Assembly (NCBI GenBank): GCA_903813345.2
Contig: CAIIXF020000001.1
Span: 53,771,885 to 53,835,884 of the forward strand
Direction of reading: 5' to 3'
From: Owenia fusiformis
Lineage: Eukaryota > Annelida > Polychaeta > Sabellida > Oweniidae
Length of the DNA stretch: 64,000 nt
How positions within the stretch are numbered: position 1 is the stretch's first letter; every line of letters begins with the position of its first letter. The position numbers and the translations under genes are program-made. Below, piece after piece: positions 24,701 to 39,700 of the stretch. Below the pieces are notes generated by a model that was not told the DNA's origin, did no database searches, and saw only the letters and a program-made list of their open reading frames with translations.

Positions 24701-27700
24701 ACATCTCACTCAGTCTGTTCTCTTGATTTCATAACTCAGCTAGGTCACTATATTACTCTATACTCTACTCAGTGTAACAACATGAGTTTATGTCAAAGGA
24801 TTAAGGTACAATAAAACTAATCAACCGTAAATTTCTACATAAAGGACTATGGACAATTTAGATTTACTCAAAGGAAAATGTAAAGTGCACATGGGGAGTT
24901 AGTAATAGAATCTGCACCTGGTCCTTTGGATTTTTGGGGTACACATGGTGATCGAGAAGTAACGTCAAGATATTGCCATTTCAATACTTCTGGACCATTG
25001 TTTTTGAAAATTGATACAGATATTTCCCAAACATTGTTGAGTTTAATGTATACATCAAATATAAAGCTTCTGCTATTTGATTGGTCCATTTCCTGGTTAT
25101 TATGGTTACTCAAGGTCACCAGAGGCAAATCATTTGTTTTAGCAGAAAATGGAACGAACAATTGAAAAATACAATATCTCCCTCTGCAAGAAAAATTATA
25201 TTATTCCTTACCTAGATATCGTAGAACTATTTTAAAGAAATTGCTCGTTCTGCACATCCCAAATCAGATTTCTATGAGAGATCCTTTTTATTTTGCAGAT
25301 TTAAAAAAGTGTGCAATCCATTACCGGATGACATTGTGATGACATCACATTGATGTTCAGGTGACACCACCTTCATGAATTGCTGAATGACCTTGTGTGA
25401 TGATGCTCAATTGTACATATGATTCTCCCCAATGACAACAGATTGACACTCAAGTGACACTGCCTTCATGAATTTCTGGATGACCTCGTGTGATGATGCT
25501 CAATTGTACATATGATTCTCCCCAATGACAACAGATTGACGCTCAAGTGACACTGCCTTCATGAATTTCTGGATGACCTCGTGTGATGATGCTCAATTGT
25601 ACATATGATTCTCCCCAATGACAACAGATTGACACTCAAGTGACACTGCCTTCATGAATTGCTAGATGACCTTGTGTGATGATGCTCAATTATACATATG
25701 ATTCTCCCCAATGACAACAGATTGACGCTGAAGTGACACTGCCTTCATGAATTGGTGAATGAACTTGTGTGATGATGCTCAATTACACATATGATTCTCC
25801 CCAATGACAACAGATTGATGCTCAAGTGACACTGCCTTCATGAATTGCTGAATGAACTTGTGTGATGATGCTCAATTATACATATGATTTTCCCCAATGA
25901 CAACAGATTGATGGTCAAATGACACTGCCTTCATGAATTGCTGAATGAACTTGTGTGATGATGCTCAATTACACATATGATTTCTCAATGACAACAGATT
26001 AACGCTCAAGTGACACTGCCTTCATGAATTGCTGAATGAACTTGTGTGATGATGCTCAATTACACATATGATTCTCCCCAATGACAACAGATTGACACTC
26101 AAGTGACACTGCCTTCATGACTTGCTGAATGAACTTGTGTGATGATGCTCAATTACACATATGATTCTCCCCAATGACAACAGATTGATGGTCAAGTGAC
26201 ACTGCCTTCATGAATTGCTGAATGAACTTGTGTGATGATGCTCAATTACACATATGATTCTCCCCAATGACAACAGATTGATGCTCAAGTGACACTGCCT
26301 TCATGAATTGCTGAATGAACTTGTGTGATGATGCTCAATTACACATATGATTCTCCCCAATGACAACAGATTGATGCTCAAGTGACACTGCCTTCATGAC
26401 TTGCTGAATGAACTTGTGTGATGATGCTCAATTACACATATGATTTCTCAATGACAACAGATTAACGCTCAAGTGACACTGCCTTCATGAATTGCTGGAT
26501 GACCTTGTGTGGTGATGCTCAATTGTACATATGATTCTCCCCAATGACAACAGATTGACGCTCAAGTGACATTGCCTTCATGAATTGCTGGATGACCTTG
26601 ATGATGGCCAATTTCACCTGGAATAACAATTCCCTCCAATGACAATTTAGTTCAGAACCAAAATGATATCCAATGAGACATGTCCAGAGATCAGAGAGAT
26701 CAGCCCTGTTGCACTTGTCATTCACTCAACAGTTGCTGCCAGTATAGCTTTTGCCGCAGCAGTTAGCAATGGCATCATGCTTATCATATTGTGTAAGAAT
26801 TTTAGAAAATTGTCATCAACATCAATTTTGGTATTCAGTTTAACTATTGCTGATTTTATAACAGGTTTAATCTGTATTCCACTTATGATTTTCATTCGTT
26901 TACTTGTACCCCTTTATGCTCAAAAGGGAGAACAACTGCTTGATCCGGGAGCACAAAGCATGGTTTGTTGTGCTACATTCTTTAGTGGACTTGTCACTTA
27001 CATTGTGTCATTCTGCATAATGGCAGCTGTAGCTGTAGAAAGATTTCTTGGCATGCTGTTTTATAGGACACTGCATCAGCGTGTGGCTAAACGCAATGCA
27101 AAGTTGGTTGCAGTGGCCCTTTGGATCTATATTACAACTTGGGTTGCAGGTGCACTACCCCAAAACTTCAACTTTAACCCAGAACTTGGCTGTCATTTGT
27201 CATTAAGTTTCAAACCATTGTTTGTCCTTGTTGTGCAGTCACATTATGGATTATGTTTAGCATTATGTGTTATATTCTATATATTCATATTTGTTACTAT
27301 TAAAAAGCATAGAAATCGTATCAATGTCCAAATACAAACAAATCCTGTTATTGCCATTGCGCATCTCAATCAGCAAAAATGGACTGTTACAATATTCCTT
27401 GTAGTAGCAGTATTTATAGCTACTTGGTTTCCCTTTTTCATCACTGTAAACATCATCAAAGAGGTGAACTGTATCTTGCCTTGGAAAAAGAATGTTCTGT
27501 TCTCTGTGACAGAATTAGCATATTTGAGTTCTTTGGCTAATCCTTGGATATATACATACAGGCACAGATGTTATAGGAATGCTTTGATAAAACTGTTGCA
27601 GCCAAACAAAATTCAACCACTTTAAAAATAACATCATGGTTATTGGTAGTCTGCACAATTGAGTTTAAAATGAGATCAGCCTTGAGATGAGACTAAAGGG

Positions 27701-30700
27701 CAATAATTGCTCGACATTAAGAAAACAGATATTGTTTTCATTCTCAAGTTTCTCAGAGGTGCATGTCATTATCTGCTTCTGTCACCGCAAATTGCCATGG
27801 GGTGACATTTTGCATGTCAATGCCTTGTGTTAGTTCCACTACAAGAATATTATTTATTGGAAAATGATTTGTTGTTCTGAAATTTCTGTACTTGTTATTT
27901 ATTATAGATAAGGTAGATGTTTAATGTAGTGAAGTGAAATGCTGTTACAGTTGATTTTGCACTTGGAAGTGTAATTATAGATCACATTGTTGTATAACTA
28001 GAAACTTTCAATTGCCCATAATCTTGAATATATAAGTAAAATAAATGTATGCAACGTGTACCACCTTTTTTGCTCTGAGGTCATTTAAAGTCACTTGTAC
28101 ATCTGATAACTTTGTAATTGGCATTCGTTCAATACAAGTATTGCTGTATATGTTATTGATAACTAGAGATCCATGTTTTGTATTTGCTCAGTAATTGGTA
28201 ACTGGAGGCCCATGTCTTGTGTATAATTATTAGTAACAAGAGATCATTTTAGAGCATGCTATTGTCAATAGTATTATTATACAGGGAATGTAGAATTGAT
28301 TACAGGATGTTTGAACTTATCAATAATTGTACATTCTGCAACTCCCAGTTTGTTGGGTCATACTTTAGAAATAGTGAGGAGTCTTTTAATAATAATACTA
28401 CTACAATTCTAGAAACATGTTCATCTTTTAAATCTTATTTATTTACTATAATTATCCTGTATTACATTTACACAGGGTTGGCACTAGATGCCCATAGGAG
28501 GGGATATCAGTGCACAATCCTAGAATGCAAATATACCATAAAAAGGTACAATATATAATAGTTGAGTAAAGCAAGAAATACAATTTATAAATAACATGCT
28601 AATTCGTGCTATAAATATGAAAATATACAAAAATGCCTGCACATGGGTAAGTCAAAAATAAAATGTGAAATTAAAAACTTTATGTGGAACTTATGTGGAA
28701 AAATACAGAACATGCTTACATGGCTCAATAACAGTTTAATGATGATACGTGCTTCCCTTTTGTAACAGTAGACAGAAAAAATTCATTTACTCCTCAATTA
28801 CCTTAACACTTCACAATCAAACTTATCGAAATCAAAAGATGGATGGAATGTCTTCAATTGGTGAAATTGCTTATTTGAAGATATTACAAAGGCACTGACC
28901 TGCTCAGTTTGTAGAGAACTAAAATACCTGTCACTTTAAAGTGAGTTTCAAAAAGTTGACAACTTTCCTATTTTTTCACATTTTAGAGAATGCAAACAAA
29001 GAAAGATAGCTACATGTACTCGAAGTATGCTTAGGTTTACATTCAGGTTTAGAGAAAAATGATATTTTGAAGAACATAAATAATGAATTCCTGAAGAGAG
29101 ACTGAATGGTCTAATTTGTATGAATACTAGTATCTACAGTATAACCATTTTTGATATTTTGGGTGTTGGGTATTAATTTTGAATTTATTTTTCACCATGT
29201 ATAAAATGACTTCAGTATGAATGAAATGTCCCTTGTAGTTATGTAGACAAGAGGAGGGAAAACCCCAGAGCTTAGAGATGAGAGATATGATAATTATGTC
29301 CCTTGCATATCACCTTCATTTGTCAGAATTCTCACAGGCTACCTCTGAATACACAACATTGTTGTGATGTTTAAAGTGATGTTAGTATATTCCATACATC
29401 TTTCTTTATCCTGATGTGAAATAACAAGCTATGATATTATTTAACAAGCCAAAAATTAATATAATATTATTTGGAGTATTTTTAGAAAATTTTGAAACAG
29501 CCATTAAATGATGTCATTATTTTGTCTGTCAATTTGACCAATTAATGACGATCGATGTCTTCTCAATCCGAACTTACATAAAAGGCACATGTCTTCTTTG
29601 AAACATGGGGTTTCCACTCCTCTTTATTGGTTTTATGGTCTCCGATTAGTGTTATACTGGTATTTAAAATGGTGGGGGTAGGAGGAATTAGGCTTCTTTT
29701 CACATATTGGATTGTGATTGGATTGTGTCACTAATTGTACATTTGATGATACGTTATGTTTAAGATTGTGATATTTTAAGATTATTACTGAAATTACATA
29801 CTGTTTCATATTCATATCTATTTATTGTGTGATCGTCATACAGACTCAGCAAATTGAAGATATATTAAATGACTTTGAGCTTACATGTTTACATACCATT
29901 TTGTCTATGAAATTAAGGTTAATTCTTCATTAAAGAGGCTCTATGCCATAGAATAGCACAATCAAGACACCTCTGGACTTTTTTGCATATTGAGTTTCAC
30001 CACATATATAGCCATCTACTTACGAAAGAAGAAGTCCCAAATCCCCCTCTTTCAGTGTTAATTTTGCTATTGTGCTGGCCGATCTAATCATTTTCGAAGA
30101 AATTAATTCAATCTGAAGTGAAAGTCCTCCTGTTATCTGATTGGTCGTTGAATTTGTTATCATAAACCTGATTGGCTGCCTGGTTCAAGGCGCTTGTGGG
30201 CGCGTGTGTGACTCAATGGGGATTCCCCTCGCTAGCTGAGGAATCAATTGTGTTTAATTCTGGAGTTTGGTTGTTCTGTTGATCATTTCTGATATTTCCG
30301 CAATAATATACCCAAAAGTTATTCTCAAGATATATCCATGGTATGTGAGATATTATATGAGCAATAACAATAGGACATCATTGATTGTCTGGGGGAGAAA
30401 TCTATGGCATAATGCATCTTTAAGAACTTTAGATTTTAAGCTCTCCTGGTTTCACAGGCATTTTTATGATGATTTGAAATTGTAAATACATGTAATGCAT
30501 ATAAAACATATAGTGTCACATTTGGTCCAGCAATTTGTATCTGTAGGGACTTAATTTGTTGTTTTTGCTATCATATTTTTATCTACATGTATATATCTAT
30601 CATGATCCCTGGATCATGGATATCAGGTGTTACGATACTAGCCTGAGGTAGTCAGGAGGATGTCCTTAATGGAACAACAACATTTTCCTGATTGTGATTG

Positions 30701-33700
30701 TCATTCACATCACATAATTACTGTGTGTTTGTCCATTTGATATTATTGCCCATTATTAATAATCAAGCTAAGGCTTGTACTCAGGTGGCAATATGGGAGA
30801 GATTGATTTTAACTTTCTGCCATTGTTGCTATCTTTTTTCTTTAGTCCAGAACTTAGCATAAGAGACAAACATCTTGGCCATCATTGATTTGTATCAATT
30901 TGGAGAACAGTCATTGTATAAATCTATTAGTATCTTTGTCAGTAGCAAAAATCAGTAAAAGTTTTTGGAGTAGCCTAAAATATGTTGCTGGTCTTTGAAC
31001 ATAAATGTATTCAGATAAAGCTTATCTTACGATGAAAAATAAATAAGATAATAAGTTTCTTCTCAAAGATATATATTCAGATATTTTATTTGACTGACAT
31101 CCAATATATTGACAATATTTTATGACAAAACTAACTATGAACAGTTATTTGATTGAATAACAATGTAAACACAATGCATGTGACAAGTAGAACACAAACT
31201 ACCAGACAACGGTCCATAACCATAGCAACCAACATCCATTCACTTTTTTGACGCTCAGTTTTAATTCTTTTCATATTTCTTTCATGTTTTTCCTTGTACA
31301 TTTTATTAGTCAGTTCCATATGTTGACAGCTTTGACAACCATCCTGTTTGTTTTCAGTTAAATCAAAACCAAGGGTACCCATATCACTATGTTTCTTAAT
31401 GATAATGCCAAATACCTTTCCAAGTGCTCTAGCAACATAGGCAGTCCTTTTTCCATAGTGGCCATTGAAATGTATATTCAGGCTGCCAACTGTGAAGATG
31501 ACATTCATGCCCATAGCAAACATAATGAACATTGTGAATTGGCTAATCAGGGGTATGTTGTGTGAATCTACTGGTATGTATGCTGAGATGCTCATGTTTA
31601 GGACAACCATGGATAATAAAACCATTATTGACAATGGTGCCCTGGAACCAGAAGCTATTGGCATTAGTAAACCCATAGTGCTGATTAGTAGCAGGAAAAT
31701 ACATGGTATGATCAGATTGAAAATGTAGTATAATGGTTTGCGCTGTATTATTATGGTAGATACCACTTCACTAAATGGCAAAACAACAGTCCCTGGAGAA
31801 CTCGAGTAGTTCATTTCAGTGTTATATGTATAAAAGTCTAAAATATTCCATTCACCATTTAGTTGAAAATGTTTCATATCTCCTTTCCTTTGTTTGGTAT
31901 ATATGTATATTTCAGAGACGTCACTTACCCATGGTGCAATGATCATATTGCATTTCTGTGTATCAAATGGAAATATTTTCAAAAACATTGTACATGATAC
32001 TCGGAGAACAGCAGGAAAATTCCAGCGAACATATCCTGTGTGTTCAACAATATTCGGTATGCCTTCACTGTAAAATTTTAGTGAGGTTTGTTTATTATAG
32101 TCCGCACTATTGTATAATGTTATATCTGGGATCCAAATCTCATCATTGGCAAAGTGTTGTATTGTAATGTTCCCATAATCCTTTGGGTTCCACTGCAGAC
32201 GGCTATCGTTCCAAAAGAATCGCATGAATGTTGCTACTTCAATGACTTTACTCCTTTCATGAACATTGAGGATTTGGAACAATGCAATGTCTACCATAAC
32301 CTGTGTTGACTGCAACAACAAATTGTTATTTTGGTAATTAGCGCCTCATTTACAAACTTGTGTCTTATTTAAAGGCACACTGTAACATACAGCCGACAAA
32401 ATGGTTAAAAAAACATTTTCTCAGGCTTTAGAGTCGATTTCATGGTTTAAAACCTTCTCTTGTGATTCTATTTTCGAACTATGCTTGAAATTCAATTCAA
32501 AGTCTATTGAGTCTTAAAAAGCGATACTTAGACTGAGGATTGAAATGTGTTCACGACAACTTTCATCTCATCTTTATTATGACAGACCGGAAGTGAATTT
32601 TCGAGTCGAGTAAATGGTGATAATGATCTTTTTTATGAAGCAGGGAAATCAAAACATTACTAATAGAAATCATAGTAAGCATTAGAAGATCATTTAGAAG
32701 CATTTAAAATCGAATCCATGGCAAAATCTGAATAATTGAAATATTCACGCACGGACGGATTTTTATAATCGATGATTTTATCAATCAAAAAATGTTTTTA
32801 TGAATTTATGAAATTTTATGAAAATAATACTCAGAATATCAACCTCAGAATTTCCGTCATACTACAAGGTTGCAAATATATCATATATCAATACCTGCCT
32901 CAGAAAAAAACGAAATGGCTAATGAGATTTCTGACAGAAGATCGTAGATATTGTATCATGACACATTTCAGATTCATGAATTTGTCTCTTTGGATTTTCT
33001 ACTCTGTGAATTTTCTAGTCTGTCTTAAAAGATTTCTATTTTATGCCATATTTATCTTTAAGGATTTATAGTTAGTAGTATAAGATAAGCTGGGGGTCAT
33101 TAACAGAACTTTCGCAAAGTTACGAATTTGTAATTCGTAACTTTATGAAATTCGTAAATATATAAAAAGTTACGAATCGGCCATTAACACAACACTTTCG
33201 TAATTGTCATTCATAAGTTTTATCGTTCGTAAACGAATTTCAAATTGTGACGTCATCTTATATCATTATTTATCACAAATAAAAATATGATGTCATTTGA
33301 TATCATTGCGCGCTGTGATTAAACCTGTCTCCGCGATTTCAAAGATTCCCAGCTCAGGAACATATTTGCTTATCATGTAAGAATAGGTAGATATTTTAGC
33401 TTGAAACTTAGCATGCATATAAAGAACAATTTCTTTTTGCCAACCTGTATACCTTACATAAAAACTGGATGAGAAATATGCCATTCGCAAAGTTATAAAA
33501 GGTTCTGAGGTGCTATTAAAGTTACGAACGAACGCATATGTGACGTCATTTTTTTGTAACTTTGCGAATCGTTCGTAACTTTACGAAAGTTCTGTTAATG
33601 CATATTTACCAAATTCGTAAAATTAACAATTGACTTGCGAATTCGTAACTTTGAGAAAGTTCTGTTATTGACCCCCTGGCTATTTTCTAGTCGTTTTTAT

Positions 33701-36700
33701 TGGTTCAAACCTGTTCAATTTACAAAAGCAGTATCCAATGATCAGTGAAACAAATTTACTTACATCCTTAGTTGGGGGCCTAGCTCTCTTTCTGTAATAC
33801 TTGAGTAAATGTCTGGTCAGGTTGAACTCAAAGGTCTGTCCTAGCGGCTGTATCATGAATTCATCCATGCATAATATTATCACATAAAGGTAGGAGACGA
33901 CTTGTCTTGTCATATTGTATACTTGAAATTTCAGGAATGCCAACTCAATAAACAATGGCACTTCTCAAAATAAGCACCCAATGATGTATAATTGTTGTTT
34001 TCCATTGTCGTTATGATGACTAATCTAAACACATATGATCCATTTAGCACTTTGTGATTTAATCTATGGAGACATAAAAGGGATCCATTATAGTTCCATC
34101 AATTTTGGTGTTTTGGTTTTCCAAATAAAAGGTAACATTTATGTGTTCTTCACATGCCATATATACAAAAACTATTTGATAGTAAAATATATATGTGTAC
34201 ATTTTTATATGAGCAAAGTGTAACCTTATTATTAGTAAAACATTTGTGAGTAAAATTTCTATCTGAGTAAAACTTTTGTAATGAAAAACTTCTGTGTGTG
34301 TAAAATCGCCGTGTGAGTAAAATCCATAATATGAGTGATATATTTAGTATTTATGATAATGAAAGCTTATATGCCTTTAAAACCTCTATTTCTAGGAGCC
34401 AAAGGCACAGAGGCTACAATTACTGGAAGTGGGTTCAGTCTCAAGCCAAGTGACAATGTTATAGATATAGGGGGCTCTCCCTGTACACCTATCACAGTGA
34501 CTGATTCAGAAATAACTTGTACAATACAGAGTGGACCTGCCCTGATCTCTTTAGTTGAACTGATGGTGGAGAATAAAGGGAGGGCATCGTATCCCAGAGG
34601 GAATGTTACCTTTACTAAAGTACTGACGATTGGGAGTGTATCTCCTGATAAAGTCAGCAGTGCAGGTAATTGTAATAATCATGAACAACATCCATTTAGA
34701 TTAAGATCAAATTATATGTTATATCTCCATTCTGTTATTTTGATCTGTTATTGCTTGTGTTTCTACTCTGACAGGGAACCATTAATGCTAATGGAAGTAC
34801 TCATTGCACTGGGTGGGCAAAAAGAGTGGGACACTTTGTACTGTATCATTCTTAAAAATATTTAAGATCACATACGTGTACCATGTGTTTTATACCAAAA
34901 TGGAATGTAGTGGGTTTTAAAAAAGGTCGCAATATTTATAAAATGCTGGTTTGAATACATGTTTACTGAAGTTACTGAACACTGTTTTGGCAACATATAA
35001 AAATAACATTTACAATTTCATTAGCTGTTTTGAGTGGACATGCGCCACATGACATGTGTCAAGCGAAAAATAATGAAAACGTATTATTTTACTGAGAATA
35101 CTGATTAATTGTCATGACATTTGACAGTCATATAGACTATAGGGTTTCAGTAGAATATGTGAATGTTCCACTTGTATTTGTTCATCCAATACAGAAAAAT
35201 GCAAATTCTGCGTGGAAATTCTGCATGAAAAAGTCAAATTCTGCGCCAAATTCTGCATGAAATCCTGAATTCCGCATGAAATCCTGAATTCCGCAATAAA
35301 TTCTGCAAGCAATGGCTTCATCTGAAGTATCATGAAATTGCAGGGAGTTTAAATTCCTTGACATACTAGATGTTTGTCTTCTAATATACCGTCCATATGA
35401 ATGTAATATATTTTTTACATTGCATTAAAATGTTAATTACATTACCATAGACTTAAGTAATAATGGGATGAAAATGTGAATTACATGACAATAGACCTAA
35501 GTAATAATGGGATGATAATGTGAATTACATTACAATATGGGATGAAAATGTGAATTACATTACAATAGACCTATAAGTAATCATGGGATGAAAATGTGAA
35601 CTACATTACAATAGACCTATAACCTACTAAGTAATGATGGGATGAATGATATCTAAAGAATAGTACTACGAGGGGTGATCCAAAAGTCTTGGACGCCCTG
35701 GTCTAATTTTGTTGGTTTTTGATAAAATTACTTTAAACTTTCCAATAATAAAGACCAACAACCTAACTACTTTGTGTGTTAATTTCATGGAGAAATTATT
35801 TATTTGATATAGTTTTCTAGGTAGTTTTTAAGATAGGGACCCTGCCACCCGGAACGGTATTCGCACATGACAACTTTCAGCCTTAAATGTTACCGCCATT
35901 TCACTTGTTTCGCAAGTCTTGACCACTATCTTTCTTTGAATTTTGAATGTTAAACCATGTTAGTTTACTTTCTTTGTTATCAGGCAATCAATTAAGTGTG
36001 CTTTAATTATCATGTCATATATGACAATGGTTGTATATGTTTAATTCTAAGAAAATGACATCAGTCAAGGAACCCTCATTCTGGTATCACTTTTGCTCAA
36101 AGATGACTGCTGAAATGGAGAACATGAAAGAAATCAAAGTGGAACAAAGTATACTACGATATATTCTCACTATTATTGACCTTGAGCAGCTACCATATGC
36201 ACAATACAGTCTTATGGCTCTGTGTGATTGTCCTCCTTTTCTCAAAGTTGAAAGAAGAAAGGTTGAAAGAAAATGTTTTTTGCTCATAGATGAGGTTTAT
36301 AGTGGCACTCCAGCAGCATTTGTATCACATAAGCAATGGCGGTTTCATAAATGTCTTCCATTCATTGGTAAAGCGGTATGAAAAATGTGTTCAAATTCTT
36401 GGAAAATTCGTTGAAAAGTAGGTCTTGATATGTGAAGATGATGATGGCAGATGACACTCAGATTGAAAATCAGAAATTTCTCATATCATGACTGGTGTTA
36501 GGTTCTGCACCTGCACCTAAAGTATTTGCCACATTATAACAGTTGTGACGTGATTTGCTATATTCAAATACCGTTCCGGGTGGCAGGGACCCGCTATTAA
36601 AAACTATCTAGAAAAGTAGCTAAAATATATTATTTTCTGTTAAAACTTATACACAAAGTTGTTAAGATGTTGATCTTTATTATCTGAAAGTTTCATGTAA

Positions 36701-39700
36701 TTATATTAGAAAATAGCAAAGTTAGAGCAGGGCGTCCAAGACTTTTGGATCACCCCTCGTATTTATAAAATTTACAGAAGTTTTACAACTTTAACTTTAT
36801 ATTGTGGTCTCACCAATCACCATACAATTCCCAAAACATTGAATCACATCGCATGAATCTCTATTCTCTGATTGCAGGTGGTACTCTAGTTACTGTATGT
36901 GGTGATGGGTTCCCTAACAATACCACAACATGTAAAGAGACAGTCCAACTGAAGATAAGTGGTGGTGACTGTTCCATTCTGACATGTAATGGTAGCTGTC
37001 TCACATGTGTGTCACCTAGCCAGGTACGTGTTTTTTGCCATTTTCATGATTTTGAGGGAATCGCCAAAGCTCACCCCCAACCATTTTTGGCCACATAATA
37101 TGAACAGCATTAGCAATGGCGTAGCGTCATATACGCATAAAACGCCATGGCGTTGAATTGAATTGCCTCACACTTTAAAAATGGATAAAATTACCAATAA
37201 ATTAAATGTCATTAGTCCATTTCGTCGGAATTTCGTATTTTAAAACGCCCCAGAACGCTTCAACTGCAATCTCATTTTCAAATTTTCTCGGGGGAGTACC
37301 GAGATCACATCTCAAGGTTAATATCAAAGACTTGTGTGGGGTAGTATCAAATCAAAGGACATGCTTTTATTCCACTCCAGGCTTCAAGACATAGACGAGA
37401 TGCACTGGAGGGGAGTGTAACAGTATCCGTAGGGGGTAAAACTACAATCTCCAAGCAGAGACTGGGATTTGATACCATGGCAACACCAATGGTGACCTCT
37501 GTGCAGCCATCAAAGGTATCAGTTAGAGGTGAGTACATGACATGTACATGAGGGTTGTGTGCTAGGAGGTTTTGGATACAGGGTTTAACCCAAGAGAAAT
37601 ATGTGTATCAGATATTGATATCGACTCGTGTATAGAAATGATAATACTCATAATCATAGGATATCTATAGTATTTTTTATATACAAATCTTTTTTTTTCT
37701 CTGTTAAGATCAAATATCATCCATTTTGGAATTTCTTTTTAAAATGAATACCAATTTACCAAGTCATCTTATAAGTTCAAACAAAAATGCGCCTGAAAAT
37801 AGTTGAATATATCTCTAGATTATTTCATCTGAATCAGCAACTCAGTAGATTTTCAACCAAAGATCAGTGCTGAATTAATTTTTCACCATCCAACTAAATA
37901 TTCCTTTTGTCATACAATCAACAAATCACCACCTTTAACCTAAGCGTCAGAACCTTCCAGTTTGTATATTGATAAACATATATCGCAGCAACTACTTTAA
38001 AAGTATCAAATTGTATCAAAAAATTGTTCCCTTTAATCAAAAATGCCTCTAAAAAAAATACAATTCAACCACTGATATTCACTTTCATCTTCTTACACTC
38101 ATATCCCATTGTCCACAGGTGAGCACAATGAAAAATACTTTTTCAAAAGACTTAAATCATTTCAACATTTGTTTTATCATGAGTAAAAGGTATTTCAGCA
38201 TGCCATGCCATCATCTATTAATATTGTACATTATACCAGAACGTGATACAAAACCATGTTAAGTACAAAATGTCATGTTAACTTCCATTAATTAAAATAT
38301 TATTTACACATGTTTTAAAGCATGTATTATATATACATCTCAAATATGCGATGAATATGTGATGAATTAAATCGTAACTAGATTTAAGCATTCTCTACAA
38401 ATTGCTCACTATATGTCAGCATAACATTTTCAACGTTTTTGAGATATTTGACTTCAAAAAACGGTAAAAATAGGTCATTTTTCAACTCGCTTCAAATTGA
38501 CCAAATTTTTTTTAAAAAGCATCTACAAGTTCTCAGGAGTTCAAATCCGACCTTAATTTTGACCTTTGACCTTTGGTTGACCTTCAGTGACCTTCAAAAG
38601 GTAAAAAAAGTTAACCAACAATAGTAGAGGGTTAGCCAAAAAAGGTATCCCAAACAAATTAACAACTCAGTCATTCAGAATGGGGTTTAAGTCATATTTG
38701 GCACAACTGAACCATTTTAAAGAAAGTTTAATTGAACTATTCCAAATGGTCAATATTTTATTTTATGACAATTTTACAAAAAATGCTCAAAATTCCAGCC
38801 TTGTCTTTGGGTTACCTTTTTTGGCTCACTTTGTATCAAGCCATTAAATGTACATAGAAATATGAAAACACAGTGAACCTGACAATCCACAATTTATGTT
38901 TTTCTCCCATTTTTGTAGGCATATATTATAAAATGAGAGAGGTGTTCCAAAGTCTAAACAAGAAATCTTATAAAAATCCATGTCAAAATGAAAGAGAGGC
39001 TTTTAAATCTTTAAGAACAGAAGTCACTGCTAAACATATAGCTAATTTGTGAGGGCCTTATTAATGACATTCGTAATAATCATGAAATGAAACATACAAT
39101 GTTAATTCTTAATTGACATTTAAGCCCCCACATGTCCAACCACCGTGGCAAATCTAACTGAATCGAAGCAATAACTTGGATGTGGGTCTTAATGAATTAA
39201 TCAGTGAGAAATATGTACGCTTTTTTGTACAATAAAAACAGCATTCTTTGGGAACAATTTAAACTTTTTCATTACGAAAACTTTCTAATTATCGCGACTG
39301 CAGAAATGAAAAAAAACTGTGTTATAATTTTCACAGCCACCCTCCAGTTTATGAAAACTGAGATACACTGACTAGTAACAAGTGGTCACATATTGTTACG
39401 TTTTCCATCTTTTTTGTGACAGTGTCCAGCATTTGGCATATGTAACAAATGGCAGGTTGTGACATTTTACATGTTAATGCATTGTCTATTGTTGCTTTAA
39501 GTATTTCTTTGCAACACTAGCTATCATAATATAATATAGTAGTACCAGATGACATCCAATTAACATACCTGCAATCACATATACCTGTGTGATGCATCCG
39601 CAATGATCAACTCCAGGCATGTTCATATATTTGAATGCTTTGTCAATGAAACTCCTCACTTATATTAATAAATGATTTGAATATATTAACATTATGAATG

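Noticed and set aside
36031-36381. 116-codon open frame as an independent gene
   Set aside because: It lies between the inverted repeats of a mariner-like element, and a mariner tail is visible in another frame right after it.
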